In this document: positions 1-18,962 of the stretch, in pieces | Layout: the number at the start of each line of letters is the position of its first letter | Position numbering within the stretch: position 1 is the first letter of the stretch | Source: Vigna angularis | Lineage: Eukaryota > Streptophyta > Magnoliopsida > Fabales > Fabaceae | Assembly: GCF_016808095.1 (NCBI RefSeq) | Contig: NC_068970.1 | Span: forward strand, 41,513,630-41,577,629 | DNA: 64,000 bases | Direction of reading: 5' to 3' | Program-made: the position numbers and the translations under genes | Notes under the pieces: model-generated | What the model was told of the DNA's origin: nothing | Database searches by the model: none | The model's input: only the letters and a program-made list of their open reading frames with translations

Positions 1-1392
1 GTAATAGAAAGTAAGTTCAATTTTTCCATAAAACAATAATAGTTGTATATTTTACTTTTACATGTGACCCTGCTCACAATCAACATCGTAACAAAGTCAA
101 TTAAATTCGATTTGAGAGTTTCTATTTTTCATTCCAATGATTTTAATATTTTAAAAGACTAAACGTGTTAGAAATTAAATTGTTCTCGATATTTTTTAAC
201 CTAACTGTTATTGAAGTTTATTTTTTAATGTAATTTTTGTGCGCAAACAATGTTTTGAGCGAATGGTTGAGATCTAACAATCTCAGTTGAAATAAATTGT
301 CAAAACAAATTCGGTCTCTTCCTCTGAAGCAATTCCCTGTAATATTTTGTAAAACAAATATAAAAAGATTTGGAATTAAATGTAGCAAATTGAGAGAAAG
401 TGACTAATAAATATCACATAACATTTAAGCATTTTTTTTATACGAATATTATAAACTTAGAAAAGTCTTTTATCTTTTCCTTTAATTATTTTGTCTGTGA
501 GTCAAACTGTCAATTAAGAAATCTTTATGGAATTAATTTGTTACTTTATTATAATTGTTCTTTATGACAAAGGGTAGATTAGTCAGTGAGTTTAGGGCAG
601 TCTTCGAGATTGAAACACTGAGCATGATCGGAGAAGTCTGCATTATCAGTTTTCCCTGTATAGTAACTGTTTGTGCTAGTAAGTCATAATCAATCAAACA
701 CGAAAATTACTACAAAAGAAAAAGAAATAAATTAGAATCAATTTTTACATTTAATGAAGGGTCCGGATACATATCCTAAGTTGTTGACTAAGGATTGTTT
801 GAGTTCGTGCTTATTATTTTTTTTTTTTTGTGTGTGTTTATTATTTAATTTTAGAAACTATTTATTGGTTGATTTTTGTTTTAGTATTATTTGGATTTGG
901 AGTTAATCCTAACTAACTCTTTAAAGAATTTGTTTGGTTTTAGCTTTTTGAGTATTATGTTTGTAACCACTATTGGCTATTCTCATTTCAAATATTATTT
1001 TAATAAATCATATTTTGATTAATAAATTATTTTTTCAACAAGTCATTTTTATTTTATATATTATTTGTCACACCTACTTTATTCAAGTATTCTTTTAACA
1101 AGTTAGTTTTAGTTTCATCAAATATTTTTTTAACAAATCATTTATGGTTTAATCGGTTTAATTAAGCATATTTTAAACAATTTATTTCTCATTCAAACAA
1201 GATTTTTTTTAACAACAAAAATTCCTAGCTAATAACTAAGTATTATTTTTCAAACAACTACATTGGCTAAGATAAATTATCTTAATAGTATTAACAAATC
1301 ACAAAGTTTCTCACTAAAATAGAATATTGTCTTTTAATATGAACATGGTTACGTCCATTCTACTAGTTTTCTAAGTGAACACAAACAATATT
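1..1392. other. AT-rich intergenic DNA
   Basis: I see no coding region, RNA gene or bounded transposon here. The stretch is AT-rich with short homopolymer runs, and no open frame of useful length resembles a known protein. Confidence 0.6.
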
Positions 1393-1548
1393 TGTTGTAG
1401 AGTGCATCAATTATTATGTGACAGACATAAGGTGAGTCAAGTCATAATTAAATCATGACACTTAGGCTACTATACTTTTAAGTATAAAGAGTTGTATCCT
1501 AACTATAAGACATAGCTTTTGGCCTAATAGTAAGTGTTTGATTCAACA
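1393..1548 (+). repeat. TRIM left LTR
   Basis: Runs TGTTGTAG...TTCAACA and contains a segment (gtgcatcaatt, later tcctaactataag) that recurs in the right LTR in the same order. It is followed one base later by the tRNA-Met-type primer-binding site. Confidence 0.7.
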
Positions 1549-1692
1549 CTTGGTATCAAAGCTAAAATCGTGTTTTTAATTCCCAATGGAACAATTGTTT
1601 ATGGGGAGATTATTGAAGATTGCACATTTATCGGATGACATAGGTAGGTGGGCTGAGTCATAACTAAAGAGTTTGGTTTCTAGTGGGATAAT

Positions 1693-1854
1693 TGTTGGGG
1701 ATCATTGTAAGGTGCATCAATTGTTTGGAAAAGGCTAAGTGGACTAAATCACAATTGAATTGTCACACTTAACCTCCTATGCTCTTAAGTAAAAAGAGTT
1801 GTGTCCTAACTATAAGCTATATATTTAGTGTAGTAGTAAGCACTTAATCCAACA
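1693..1854 (+). repeat. TRIM right LTR
   Basis: Runs TGTTGGGG...ATCCAACA, homologous to 1393-1548 with small indels. The preceding ctagtgggataat is a weak candidate polypurine tract. Confidence 0.7.
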
Positions 1855-1859
1855 ATGTT

Positions 1860-10233
<8,374 letters not shown>

Positions 10234-10948
10234 CTTTCACGCATTGGGCTAAGAAGCGTATATAATTTACATTATCTATGATCTGAAAAAAATTTGAAGA
10301 GCTCAAAACCCAATGAGAAAAGTATGGAGGTTATGTACTATTTTGTATGCTTTTCATTAGGGTTTATGGTCTGCCAAATGGTTGTATTTAGTAATGTTGC
10401 GCTTTTGTGTTATTTACTCGAATTAGGAGCTCAAGAAACATTCTTTCATTATTGTTAATTTCATGAACTTATTAGGCAAAAGATGATGAAAGAGGAGAGA
10501 ATTCTGGTCGTAGATGCCTACAACAATTTCACATGGTGTTTTCAGTGTCTTTTTTGGTGATTTTGGGCCTGACGTGTATCATGCATACCCTTCGAAGGGC
10601 TTTGACCAATTTGTCATCTTTTTAATTGGTTTTGATATGCAATGTGATGTGTGAATTCCTTAATTCGCCTACATGTTTGACCACCTTTTACATCCACACA
10701 TGATAAAGGTTTGTTCCATTTTCTGCTCATTTTTTTGTTCGTTCAAACATATTGAGATTAATATAGGTGAGAAGTGAACAACGTCTCTTTCATCTTTTTA
10801 TAAGGAATTAGTTAATTTTTACTTAAATCGTGGTAAAATTAAAAAAGTATAGTCATTTGTTTTTATTTTATACTTTTACCACACAAGTGCATCTTTTACA
10901 ATTAAAAATTAACACAACTCAATTCAAGTTTGTATTGTGTTATTGTAA

Positions 10949-12192
10949 GGTTAAATATAGACCAAATGGTTTGGATGATCCCACTTTCAAGATAGTGTGT
11001 TTATTTGGTCGTCATTTTTAAAAAAGTGTTAACTTCGTCCTGATATGTGTTAATGTGCATCCATAAAGTCTATTCCGTTAATTTTCCAGAAACGACATTA
11101 ATTGTGTGGTAATGTGACAAAACAATGTGATGATGTGACAAAACAGTTTACTGATATGATAAAACACATTTGCAATGAATAAACATGTGTAAATGTATTG
11201 TGTAATGGTGTTCCTTACGTGTCCCTTTAATGGAAAAGTTTGAAGCTTGACCTAACTGAAGTTTGAACCCCAAGTGAAGTTTGAAGTTTACCTTAGTAAC
11301 AAACTATTTTGTAGTGCCTTTCAATTGAGAGCATATCCCTGGAAGGCCGAAGGATTATGATGGATCCAAAGCTCAACCTCCTATACAAACTTCAATTTGC
11401 CCCAACCCCAACTCTTCCCCATGGAAAGTCCATAAATTAGGCCAAACAACCATTGGAAAAGGACATTAATGTTGCAAATAATTTTAGATACCAAGCACGT
11501 TATATTCTTTTAGTGAGAAAGTAGACCGTGACAAAGAATGCAAAGATGTGAAAACAGAAAAGTTGAAAAAGAACAATGAAAATCAAGCTTAATAGTTGCA
11601 TCACCAGAGAAGTAGGATCTAAGGAAAAAAAGGACTAGTGAATCAAGTATACTTACTCTGGTGAAATGAAGCAGTTGGGCAAACTCTCTCCTTTTCATCG
11701 TTCAAGAGTTGCTACTGTTGTTGGCATATCTCCTTTTCCAAGTAAATCTCAACCTCTCTTTCCTAGAGCGAAGTCGCTTGGTGATTCCAAACATGCTGAC
11801 AATAATCAATCTCTCTGGAAAATTGAAATTTCCTAGTAGAGGATCTACGAGTACCATAAAATCGCTTCTCTTTTTCGTTGTTCGAAACCCCAATTCGTAA
11901 ACATTCACTCATTAATTTATTTTTCCTAAACCCTAATCCCAAAATTTCCAGATCAGAAAGTCCTTATGGGTTACACATCAGAAAACAAATTTGAGAACAC
12001 CACAAAGTTCCTAGAACAATATTCCTAATAAGTCAATGCTAACTATTTAAACGCCGTGAGCAAAAATGGACTTAATTGATGCACATAAACGCTTTTGAGG
12101 ACGAAGTTGACATTTTTTTAAAAAGCGAGAACCAAGTAGACACACTGCTCTGAAAGTGAAGATTACCCAAGCAATTAAGCCTCAGATATACC
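10949..12192. mobile_element. Long-TIR non-autonomous DNA element, Mutator-like candidate
   Basis: The left end (10949 to about 11045) and right end (about 12090-12192) are inverted repeats of roughly 100 bp. On the left, ggtttggatgatcccacttt, gtgtgtttattt and aacttcgtcct appear; on the right their complements appear in reverse order (aggacgaagtt, agacacact, gaaagtgaagattacc). Both ends are flanked by TTGTAA. The interior of about 1 kb is unlike the ends, and its open frames (11510-11698, 11702-11908, minus) are not recognised. A Mutator-like origin is inferred from the long TIR and the GGTTAAATATAG start; the 6-bp flanking repeat is shorter than the usual 9 bp, so the family is uncertain. 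Confidence 0.5.
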
Positions 12193-12727
12193 TTGTAAAA
12201 TCTCCTTCAACTTCTTTTCAAGTGTGCTTGAAACTCCAACTTCAAACCTTCAAACCAAGATGTCTTAAATTCTTGTCTCTCTAGAGCTAAATAGGGTGTG
12301 TCAGTGGAAGATACTTCAACCCCCAAGTCAATCAAGTGCATCAAATGGTAATAAATGTAGTAGTAATGGAACATAATTAATTTACCTCATGCATTGTGCT
12401 ATCTATATCATGATTATGGTCTTTTATATGGGTTTGATCCATGTTGCTAATTACCTTGATTAACTTTGCCAATATGCTTTAACCATTGACTTGACTTAAT
12501 CACAGTTTGTTGTTACTAATGATTTAGCCAACATGATGTTGTGTTTGTCTGAATATGCTTAGGTTGGGTATGTGTTGTGCAAGGCGATTGAGGTGTTACC
12601 GGCTATGTCTGGTACACTAGCCCCCTAGGCTCGACATGTCATGTGTTTGAGTCTTCAAATTGTCGTTATAGTGTCGGTATCGGTTTGACTGATATGTGCA
12701 AAGAAATTTTTTATTTCTTTGGTTATC

Positions 12728-13633
12728 CACTAGTACAAAAATCGCGTACAACGTCGAATATTTTGAGCTTTTAACGACGAATTCATGGACGACGTCATAT
12801 TAGGAGACGTTAAATTGGCGTCGAATTTGGAAAATTCGATGTTAAATTAACGTCAAATTTTGTCAATATACGACATTAATCAATTTTTTTTTTGTTTTTT
12901 TTTTAATTAATTGTGATAATTTTTTACAACTCTGCGAGACCTGAAAAGTAGAAAAACAACAGATTTCACTTTTTGGTATTTTATAAATCATGAACTATGA
13001 ACTTGTAGCGTAGTATCAACAACAAACAACAATAACCAACAACAAACAAGTTCAATCAAACAACAACAACAAACAAGTTCAACCAAACAACAACAACAAC
13101 AAACAAATTCAACAAAAAAACAACAAACAAGTTCAACAAATAAGTTCTTCAAAACAAAAACGAAAACTAACCTCCAAAAGGTGGGTTCGTCGGAATAAAG
13201 TGTCGTCACCACTAAGAGAGAAAACAAAATGCGCCTATGAAGAACGAGAGCATGAAAAAATCGATCAAAATAAACGAAAATCATACATAAAGTAGTTAAT
13301 TAACATGAATTTGTATCAAATGAAAGAAAGATTACACGTGATGGTCGTCAAACTTCGTTCGAGAAAAGTTTGAGAAGAGAAGAGGGTCTCGCGCGTTAAG
13401 ATAAAGTGAATGAATTTTTAATCTCCGGTTCAAATTTTTATTGAATTCATTAACCTTTTACATCGAATTACAATTCTAAACGACGTTTTATATCCTTTTA
13501 CGTCGAATTACAATTCTAAACGACGTTTAATAATTGCATTTATTTACAAAAATGCCACCGATCATTTTTAACGTTGGTTATTCAGTGGTTGGACGTTGAC
13601 CGCATGACGTTATACGCTGATTTTGTACTACTG
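12728..13633. mobile_element. CACTA (En/Spm) deletion derivative, family 1
   Basis: Begins CACTAGTACAAAAATCGCG and ends CGCTGATTTTGTACTACTG, imperfect terminal inverted repeats. It is flanked by a perfect 3-bp duplication ATC (12725-12727 and 13634-13636), the CACTA signature. Subterminal regions carry repeated aacgacg/acgtcgaat motifs in both orientations, as expected for transposase binding arrays. There is no transposase; the minus-strand frame 12988-13284 is driven by CAA-rich low-complexity DNA. Its right terminus has CACTA changed to CAGTA. Confidence 0.9.
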
Positions 13634-13636
13634 ATC

Positions 13637-14275
13637 TCACCCTATAGGTATAATAACCCATAATATTGAGAAGCGTGATGACGAGGAGGCTTGATTGATA
13701 GGTGTCAAGCAGTCAAGTTAAGTGTGTGACATCGGGAAGTCTAACAGTTGCGACCCTTGGCCCTTAGATTTGAAGAGATCTAACGATTGAGATAAAAAAG
13801 ATGTGAAGCAAAAAGGCACCAAGAGTTAGCTACAAATAGGAGATGAATTTGTCTCATTTGAGCACTTTGCTCACTAAGCTTCATTTTGTTGCCGATATCT
13901 CTTAAAAGTATTTATAATTTCTTGTGTCAAGTAGTATTAGGTATATCTTCTAGTGGTTCTGATATTGTTTTTCTTATGAGGGTAAATGATTGGATAGTGA
14001 CGAGTCTAGATCAAAGTCTTCTTCTAGTGCTTCCTCCTCTAGAACCCAACATGTCATAAATGTCGAGTGAAACTAGAAGTTGAGGTAGGAAAGTCTAACT
14101 TACCTAAGAACGAGGCTTATGATTGGGTTGATCTACAAGTAAAACTCCAGTTCTCTAAGTTTAGGTGGTCGTCCACCCTTATGTGGTGGCAACATAGTAT
14201 ATGTTCATGAGATGGGGTCGAGGTAGAGGATACCGTCCCCTTTGAAATGAGATGCGAATCAGATCATCCAGTCAA
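13637..14275. other. Unassigned, possible decayed coding relic
   Basis: No intact gene. From about 13984 to 14200 the plus strand has a protein-like, stop-interrupted stretch (serine-rich run, then a short AYDWVDLQVKLQF-like segment). This hints at a decayed retrotransposon or transposon frame, but I cannot name the family. Confidence 0.3.
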
Positions 14276-15576
14276 GTTCTCAACAACCCTCTTAAGAATC
14301 CTTTAAGTCTCCTTACAATCTACACTTCTTGATTCTTGGAGCGTATGTGTAATATGTAAAAACTTTCTCAGATCAAACAAAGATGTCAGATATGAAAGTG
14401 TATAATTGATCAAAAGTTTTTAGAAACACAAGTAATGCGTCAATTTATAGTTTTCATCCTAACAGACGCAAAGTAATCGATTACGTTAGTCATGTAATCG
14501 GTTACGTAAAAAACCAGGTGTAATAGAATTACAACTAACACATCTCTTAATTGAATGCACAATTAATGTAATCGATTTTCATTTAATGCTAGTCAAACAT
14601 ATTTAAAAATAGGTTTAATAGGTTCGGAGGTCCCTATATTTGTGGGTTCGTTTCAATTGGGTCCTCCAATTTTGAAAGTGATCAATTTGGTCCCTAATTT
14701 AACAAAATTGAGTCAATAATACCCTTTCCGTTAAATGCAATGGACGTCTTTAACTTTTTAAACATGTGGTATGTTGAAGCATCCTTCAAATAAAACTGTG
14801 CCACCTGCAAATAAAAGGATGCCTCAACATGCCACATGTTTAAAAAGTTAACACCGTCCATTATATTTAACGGAAAGGGTATTATTGACTCAATTTTGTT
14901 AAATTAGGGACCAAATTGATCACTTTCAAAATTGGAGGACCCAATTGAAACGAACCCACAAATATAAGGACCTCCGAACCTATTAAACCTTAAAAATATG
15001 ACCGTTATAGTAGTTATGACTAAGTTGAAAACAATTTTCAATAGATAATAGACTTAATTGATTACATAACTTATGTCATCGATTAAGCTAAGCACTTAAA
15101 CAGATTTTGAAAACTTTTTCTCTTCAAAAAATCATCACAACACATTTGAAAAAGATCTATACAAAGACACGAGTTTTAATCGATTTAACACCTAATGTAA
15201 TCGATTCAAACTTGTTGTTTTGCCACAGTTCAAATCATAAGTTGTCTGATGAACTTAATTGATTACAACAATACTGTTATCGATTATGTCATACAAATTT
15301 GCTTTTGTGCTTGTATTTTTCATCACACATAACATACAATATGCATACAAAGATATAAATACATCGTAAGCAGTAGTATCCAGAACCAACAATATGTCAA
15401 CATATGCATTTATCAGCAATAAGCATTTCCTTATTCACATATGTATTTCATAACATAGAAGCATATTTCTATAGTGTCATGACAACATCTGTGTTGTTAT
15501 AGTCAATGTGTTGTCATAATAAAAAAAAACACATCTGGGAGTGTGTTCAACACTTATATTACTCCCCCTATCAACA
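14276..15576 (-). mobile_element. SIRE/Maximus-like LTR fragment, antisense
   Basis: The right edge ACTCCCCCTATCAACA (15561-15576) is the reverse complement of the start of the SIRE-like LTRs at 47221 and 57328 (TGTTGATAGGGGAG). Inside are the family's hallmarks in antisense: repeated taatcgattac-type motifs and a segment matching the interior of the 57328 LTR. The left edge, equivalent to the LTR 3' end, is missing, so the left coordinate is approximate. It is interrupted by the MITE at 14612-14989 and lies directly against the gypsy RT relic at 15577. Confidence 0.75.
14612..14989. mobile_element. Mutator-type MITE, copy 1 (378 bp)
   Basis: An almost full-length inverted repeat: GGTTTAATAGGTTCGGAGGT at the left is complemented at the right, and homology continues inward until the arms nearly meet. 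It is flanked by a perfect 9-bp duplication TTAAAAATA (14603-14611 and 14990-14998), the size expected for Mutator transposition. There is no coding capacity. It sits inside the antisense SIRE-like LTR and so is younger than it. A second copy lies at 52529-52895. Confidence 0.93.
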
Positions 15577-15846
15577 GGTATGGAGCGCGATATGGTTGTT
15601 AACCTTTCGATTAGACGTTGTACCTCGAGGTCCTTATCTATATCACAACTTGAAACTTTTCAGGATTCTCCTTTATTCCTCTGTTTGTCAACATGAATCC
15701 TAAAAATTTACCTTCCTTCACCCCAAACACACATTTGTCTTTATGGATTAAGGCATAAGTTATAAGCTTCTAAGGCTGATAAGAAATTTTTTAAATCCTT
15801 TGTGTGTTGAGATGGGGAAAAGAACTTAACCACCATGTCATCTATA
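15577..15846 (-). pseudogene. Ty3-gypsy reverse transcriptase fragment
   Basis: Read on the minus strand from 15846, the translation begins IDDMVVKFFSPSQHTKDL, the gypsy RT catalytic motif (Y/F-x-DDM) and following helix. An LNP motif and, after a frameshift, KFLGFMLTNRGIKENPEKF follow, matching the RT palm-thumb segment that typically reads GKFLGFML..RGIE.NP.K. The relic holds several stops and a frameshift. Its upstream part is lost at about 15846 and its downstream part is cut at 15576, where an antisense SIRE-like LTR abuts. This fixes the relative order: the gypsy was here first and the SIRE-like element inserted later. Confidence 0.82.
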
Positions 15847-16440
15847 ACATCCCAATTTAGGATGCCACGAGTAAAGTATAAAACCTTCTAGCTTGTGGAA
15901 ATTTAAATTTGAACCAATTCAAATGTTGACATATTTATTAAATGCTTAAAATCGTAAATAATAAAAAAACCAAACTACATCCAAAATTATAATCCTTACA
16001 TTAATTTTATGAGATAAGAAAAATTACATTATGAATTAAAATTACATTCAATAAATCGAAAAATTTCTCAAACACTCGGATAAACTCGTCGCTTTATTCG
16101 TCGACCATAACATCTGTAGAATCATCTGCTCCCATATAATAACACGAGTTATACATTCATCGTACAAACACAAACAAGCATGGGTGAACCAACAGAATAA
16201 ACATTACATAAATATTCGTCACAATAAGTCAATTGTCAAATAAAATCTATACTCATACCACTCTTATAACAATCAAATCAAATTATACATTCTATCCTTT
16301 CAAACCTATACTTCTACTTAAAGAAACCATTGCCAACACCATCAATCCTATCAACCATTTATCATCTTTCGTACTCTGGCAACTCATCTTGTTCACCATA
16401 ACAGGGTGTTTTTGTTCACCAAAACAGAGCCTACTCTAGC
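15847..16440. other. Unassigned repeat-like DNA
   Basis: No gene. The composition and the opening acatcccaatttaggatgcc resemble an antisense gypsy LTR, but I could not find paired ends. The frame at 16233-16439 is not recognised. Confidence 0.4.
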
Positions 16441-17630
16441 TTCTATACGTTATGGTTTTTGATGATGAATAGGTCTAAATGAATAGAAATAGTTTTAATC
16501 ATTCTTGCACAAGAAAATGGCATAATAAATGTTTTAAATCATTGACATGTTAGTGTTAGATGTTTGAATTCATTCATGTTTAATGAAATAGGCCTAAAAC
16601 GGATTAAGAATCTAGTTTCTGGTAATTATAATCAATTACAGAAGTTGTATAATTTGTTAGATTAAGCTAGAACACTTAGAAAGCTAAAATGAAGCAAATC
16701 ACTCTGTTATAATCGATTACATAAGTTACATAACCGATTAAAACAAAGAGATAAACATAATCTGTTAAGAAAGACAAATGGATGACAAATGAGGCTAAGT
16801 GTAAATATAATCGATTACATAAGTTCAATAATTGATTAAAATAAAAAGCAAGGTCTAATCCATTATACTGATAGCCTAATCTGTTAGGTTTGTTAGAAGA
16901 AGCAGTTATAGGCATAAGTGTTGAAATAATCGATGATACATGTGTAATAATCTATTAAAACAGAGGCAAAAGCATAATAGATTATGTTGATAATATAACG
17001 ATTAAACGGCATCAGGATTTGAATTTTCTATATAAACCTGACTCGAGACCTATTTCATTAAGATTCTAATTTTCATATACTGATATAATTTTTGAGTTTT
17101 GTGTACAGGGTCTCTCAAGAAAGTTTCTTGGAGGAATTCAAGCATCATTGGTGATTAAACATTCAAAATTTCATTCAAGACCAAGTGAACTTCATTGTTG
17201 CTGATATATATGCACTTGAAGAGTGTATTCTGATCAGTGTACCATTGTTTCTACATTGTGTAACACGTGTGCGAGTAGGCCAAGGAAGATATTGAGGGTT
17301 TTCATCTCTTGTAGTTGGTGAGAGTGAGTGTTTTACTTTTTTACTTGTGTTGTAATATAATTTGAGAGTGGTGAGGATAACAATTGAGAGTTTAATTGTA
17401 TTCTCAACTCAAATTTGATTTAGTGGAAACCTCTCAACTTAGGTTGTTGGGAGAAGACTGTATGTAGGCTTTTGGTAAGCTGAACCAGTATAAATCTTGG
17501 TGTTCTTTGATCTTTCTTTTACATTCTGTTTACTTAGTTGATTCATCTTATCTCTAATTGATCATTTTAAGTTTCAAGAACTTATAAATATTTGAAAAAC
17601 ATTTCGAAAAAGGTTAAACCCAATTCACTC
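16441..17630 (+). mobile_element. Divergent SIRE/Maximus-like LTR, solo or truncated
   Basis: Carries in order the landmarks of the complete LTR at 47221-48619: gtttttgatgatga near the start, many aatcgattac-like motifs, a central g-rich segment with cttggaggaattcaag, the aaccagtataaat segment, and caattcactccc near the end. Both edges are eroded, the canonical TGTTGATAG start and TTTAACA end are not seen, and no target duplication can be assigned. No open frame in it is convincing. Confidence 0.6.
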
Positions 17631-18338
17631 CCTGATCAAGGCCATACCCGAATCAAATTAATATACAATTAATGTGCAGTATAATATTAGGAAGTGACTC
17701 CTACGCCGTCTCTCAAGGACAAAAAGTGGTTCAGGGAATAAGTCGAACACATGGTGAGGTTTTAAAGGTGGTTTTATTAATTGAATTGAACTGATTAACA
17801 CACAATTTAAACACAAATTTAAACACAGATTAAAGACAAGTTGGTGTTAGCTCGATTCCACTTGTTTCCAATCACAAAATTACAACAGATATCCAATCCT
17901 ATGACCTTTCTAGAAACACAACAACAACCATGAATGATGACATTGAATGATGACAAGGTAGATCTAGTTTCCAACACTACAAGTTGTGCTTTTGTTCTAC
18001 TATGGTGCCAACATCGTACCCTCCAAGAGGACAAAAGTGACAATGACGACAAGAGCTCGACTAATAGCAATGATGAGAACTCATGCAACAATGATGTCCA
18101 CGAGAGCGATAGAGGGATGAGATGAAGACCACCTAAGCTAGGACACGGGGGGTGCAGAGAGGATGAAAGCAAAGCTATAGAGAGAAGGAAGTGTGTGTGA
18201 AACTCGTCTATGCTAAAGGAAAATTAAACATCCCTTTTTATGTCGGTTCCAGGACCAGTTGATAAATAAAGTATTTGTAATTTATTACAAAATTTCCATC
18301 TTGCCACTTGTTATATTGGTTTTAGGTCGTACTGTAAC
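17631..18338. other. Unassigned DNA 5' of the nested element
   Basis: No recognised gene. The 117-residue minus-strand frame (17819-18172) and the overlapping plus-strand frame (17934-18125) share the same DNA and neither resembles a known protein. TGTAACATCCC at 18334 could be the start of an older LTR, because the same sequence continues at 48625 beyond the nested insertion. Confidence 0.4.
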
Positions 18339-18343
18339 ATCCC

Positions 18344-18962
18344 TGTTGAGATTCTTGATAGGGGGAGCACTGGTTTAGCTGAACCCACAATCTCAGTAAT
18401 ATCTGAGTTTTTGATGATGACAACACATAATTAATAAGACATGTGTTTTATGTGCTACATGTTTTATGCTTACATGTTATATGCGTATATGAGAACATGA
18501 TTGTGTTGTTGTTGTGTTGTTCATTGCATTTCACTATGTTATATATGTGATTTTATACATGAATGCATGACACATGTTTTTGGATGAAAAAACCACAAGC
18601 ATTAATGTTGAACTTTAAATGTGTGGCAAAACAACAGTTTGAATTCGATTACATTATGGGGTGAATCGATTAAAACTCGTGTATTTGCATAAATTTTTTC
18701 AAGTGTGCTGTGAGAGTTTTTCAAAGAGAAAAGTTTTCAAAACTTTGCATAACAATGTTGCATAATCGATTGCATGCGATATGTATTCGATTAAGTTTGT
18801 TACTGTTTTGAAATCTGTTAATGCTTGATATAACTGTCACAACGACTATATTTTTAAATGTGTTGACCAAGCATTAAATGCTATTCGACTACATTAATTG
18901 TGAATTCAATTAATTGCTTTGACTGGTACTATCTGTTATAACTGAATTGGTGTATTCGACTG
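18344..18962 (+). repeat. SIRE-like 5' LTR, truncated
   Basis: Collinear with 47221-47831 of the 3' LTR, from tagggggagcactgg through gaattggtgtattc. The first bases read TGTTGAGATTCTTGATAGG, about 9 bp longer than the 3' copy. Homology stops at 18962, where a foreign LTR starts with TGTAAGAACC. The remaining 0.8 kb of LTR, the primer-binding site and the start of gag do not reappear on the far side. Confidence 0.9.

Larger units (their letters stand above)
1393..1854 (+). mobile_element. TRIM (miniature LTR retrotransposon)
   Basis: Two direct repeats (1393-1548 and 1693-1854), each starting TGTTG and ending CAACA, flank about 144 bp with no coding capacity. Immediately inside the left repeat, TGGTATCAAAGC (1551-1562) matches the primer-binding site complementary to initiator tRNA-Met with one change. 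Flanks are ATATT (1388-1392) and ATGTT (1855-1859), a 5-bp duplication with one substitution. Terminal repeats under 200 bp, a tRNA-Met site and no protein fit a TRIM, which depends on enzymes from other elements. The repeats are only about three-quarters similar by eye, so the insertion is old. Confidence 0.72.

Noticed and set aside
12988..13284. 98-residue Cys/Leu/Val-rich minus-strand frame
   Set aside because: Comes from a CAA/AAC-rich low-complexity tract inside the family-1 CACTA derivative.
17819..18172. 117-residue minus-strand frame
   Set aside because: Leu/Ser-rich, overlapped by a plus-strand frame, no family resemblance and no promoter context.
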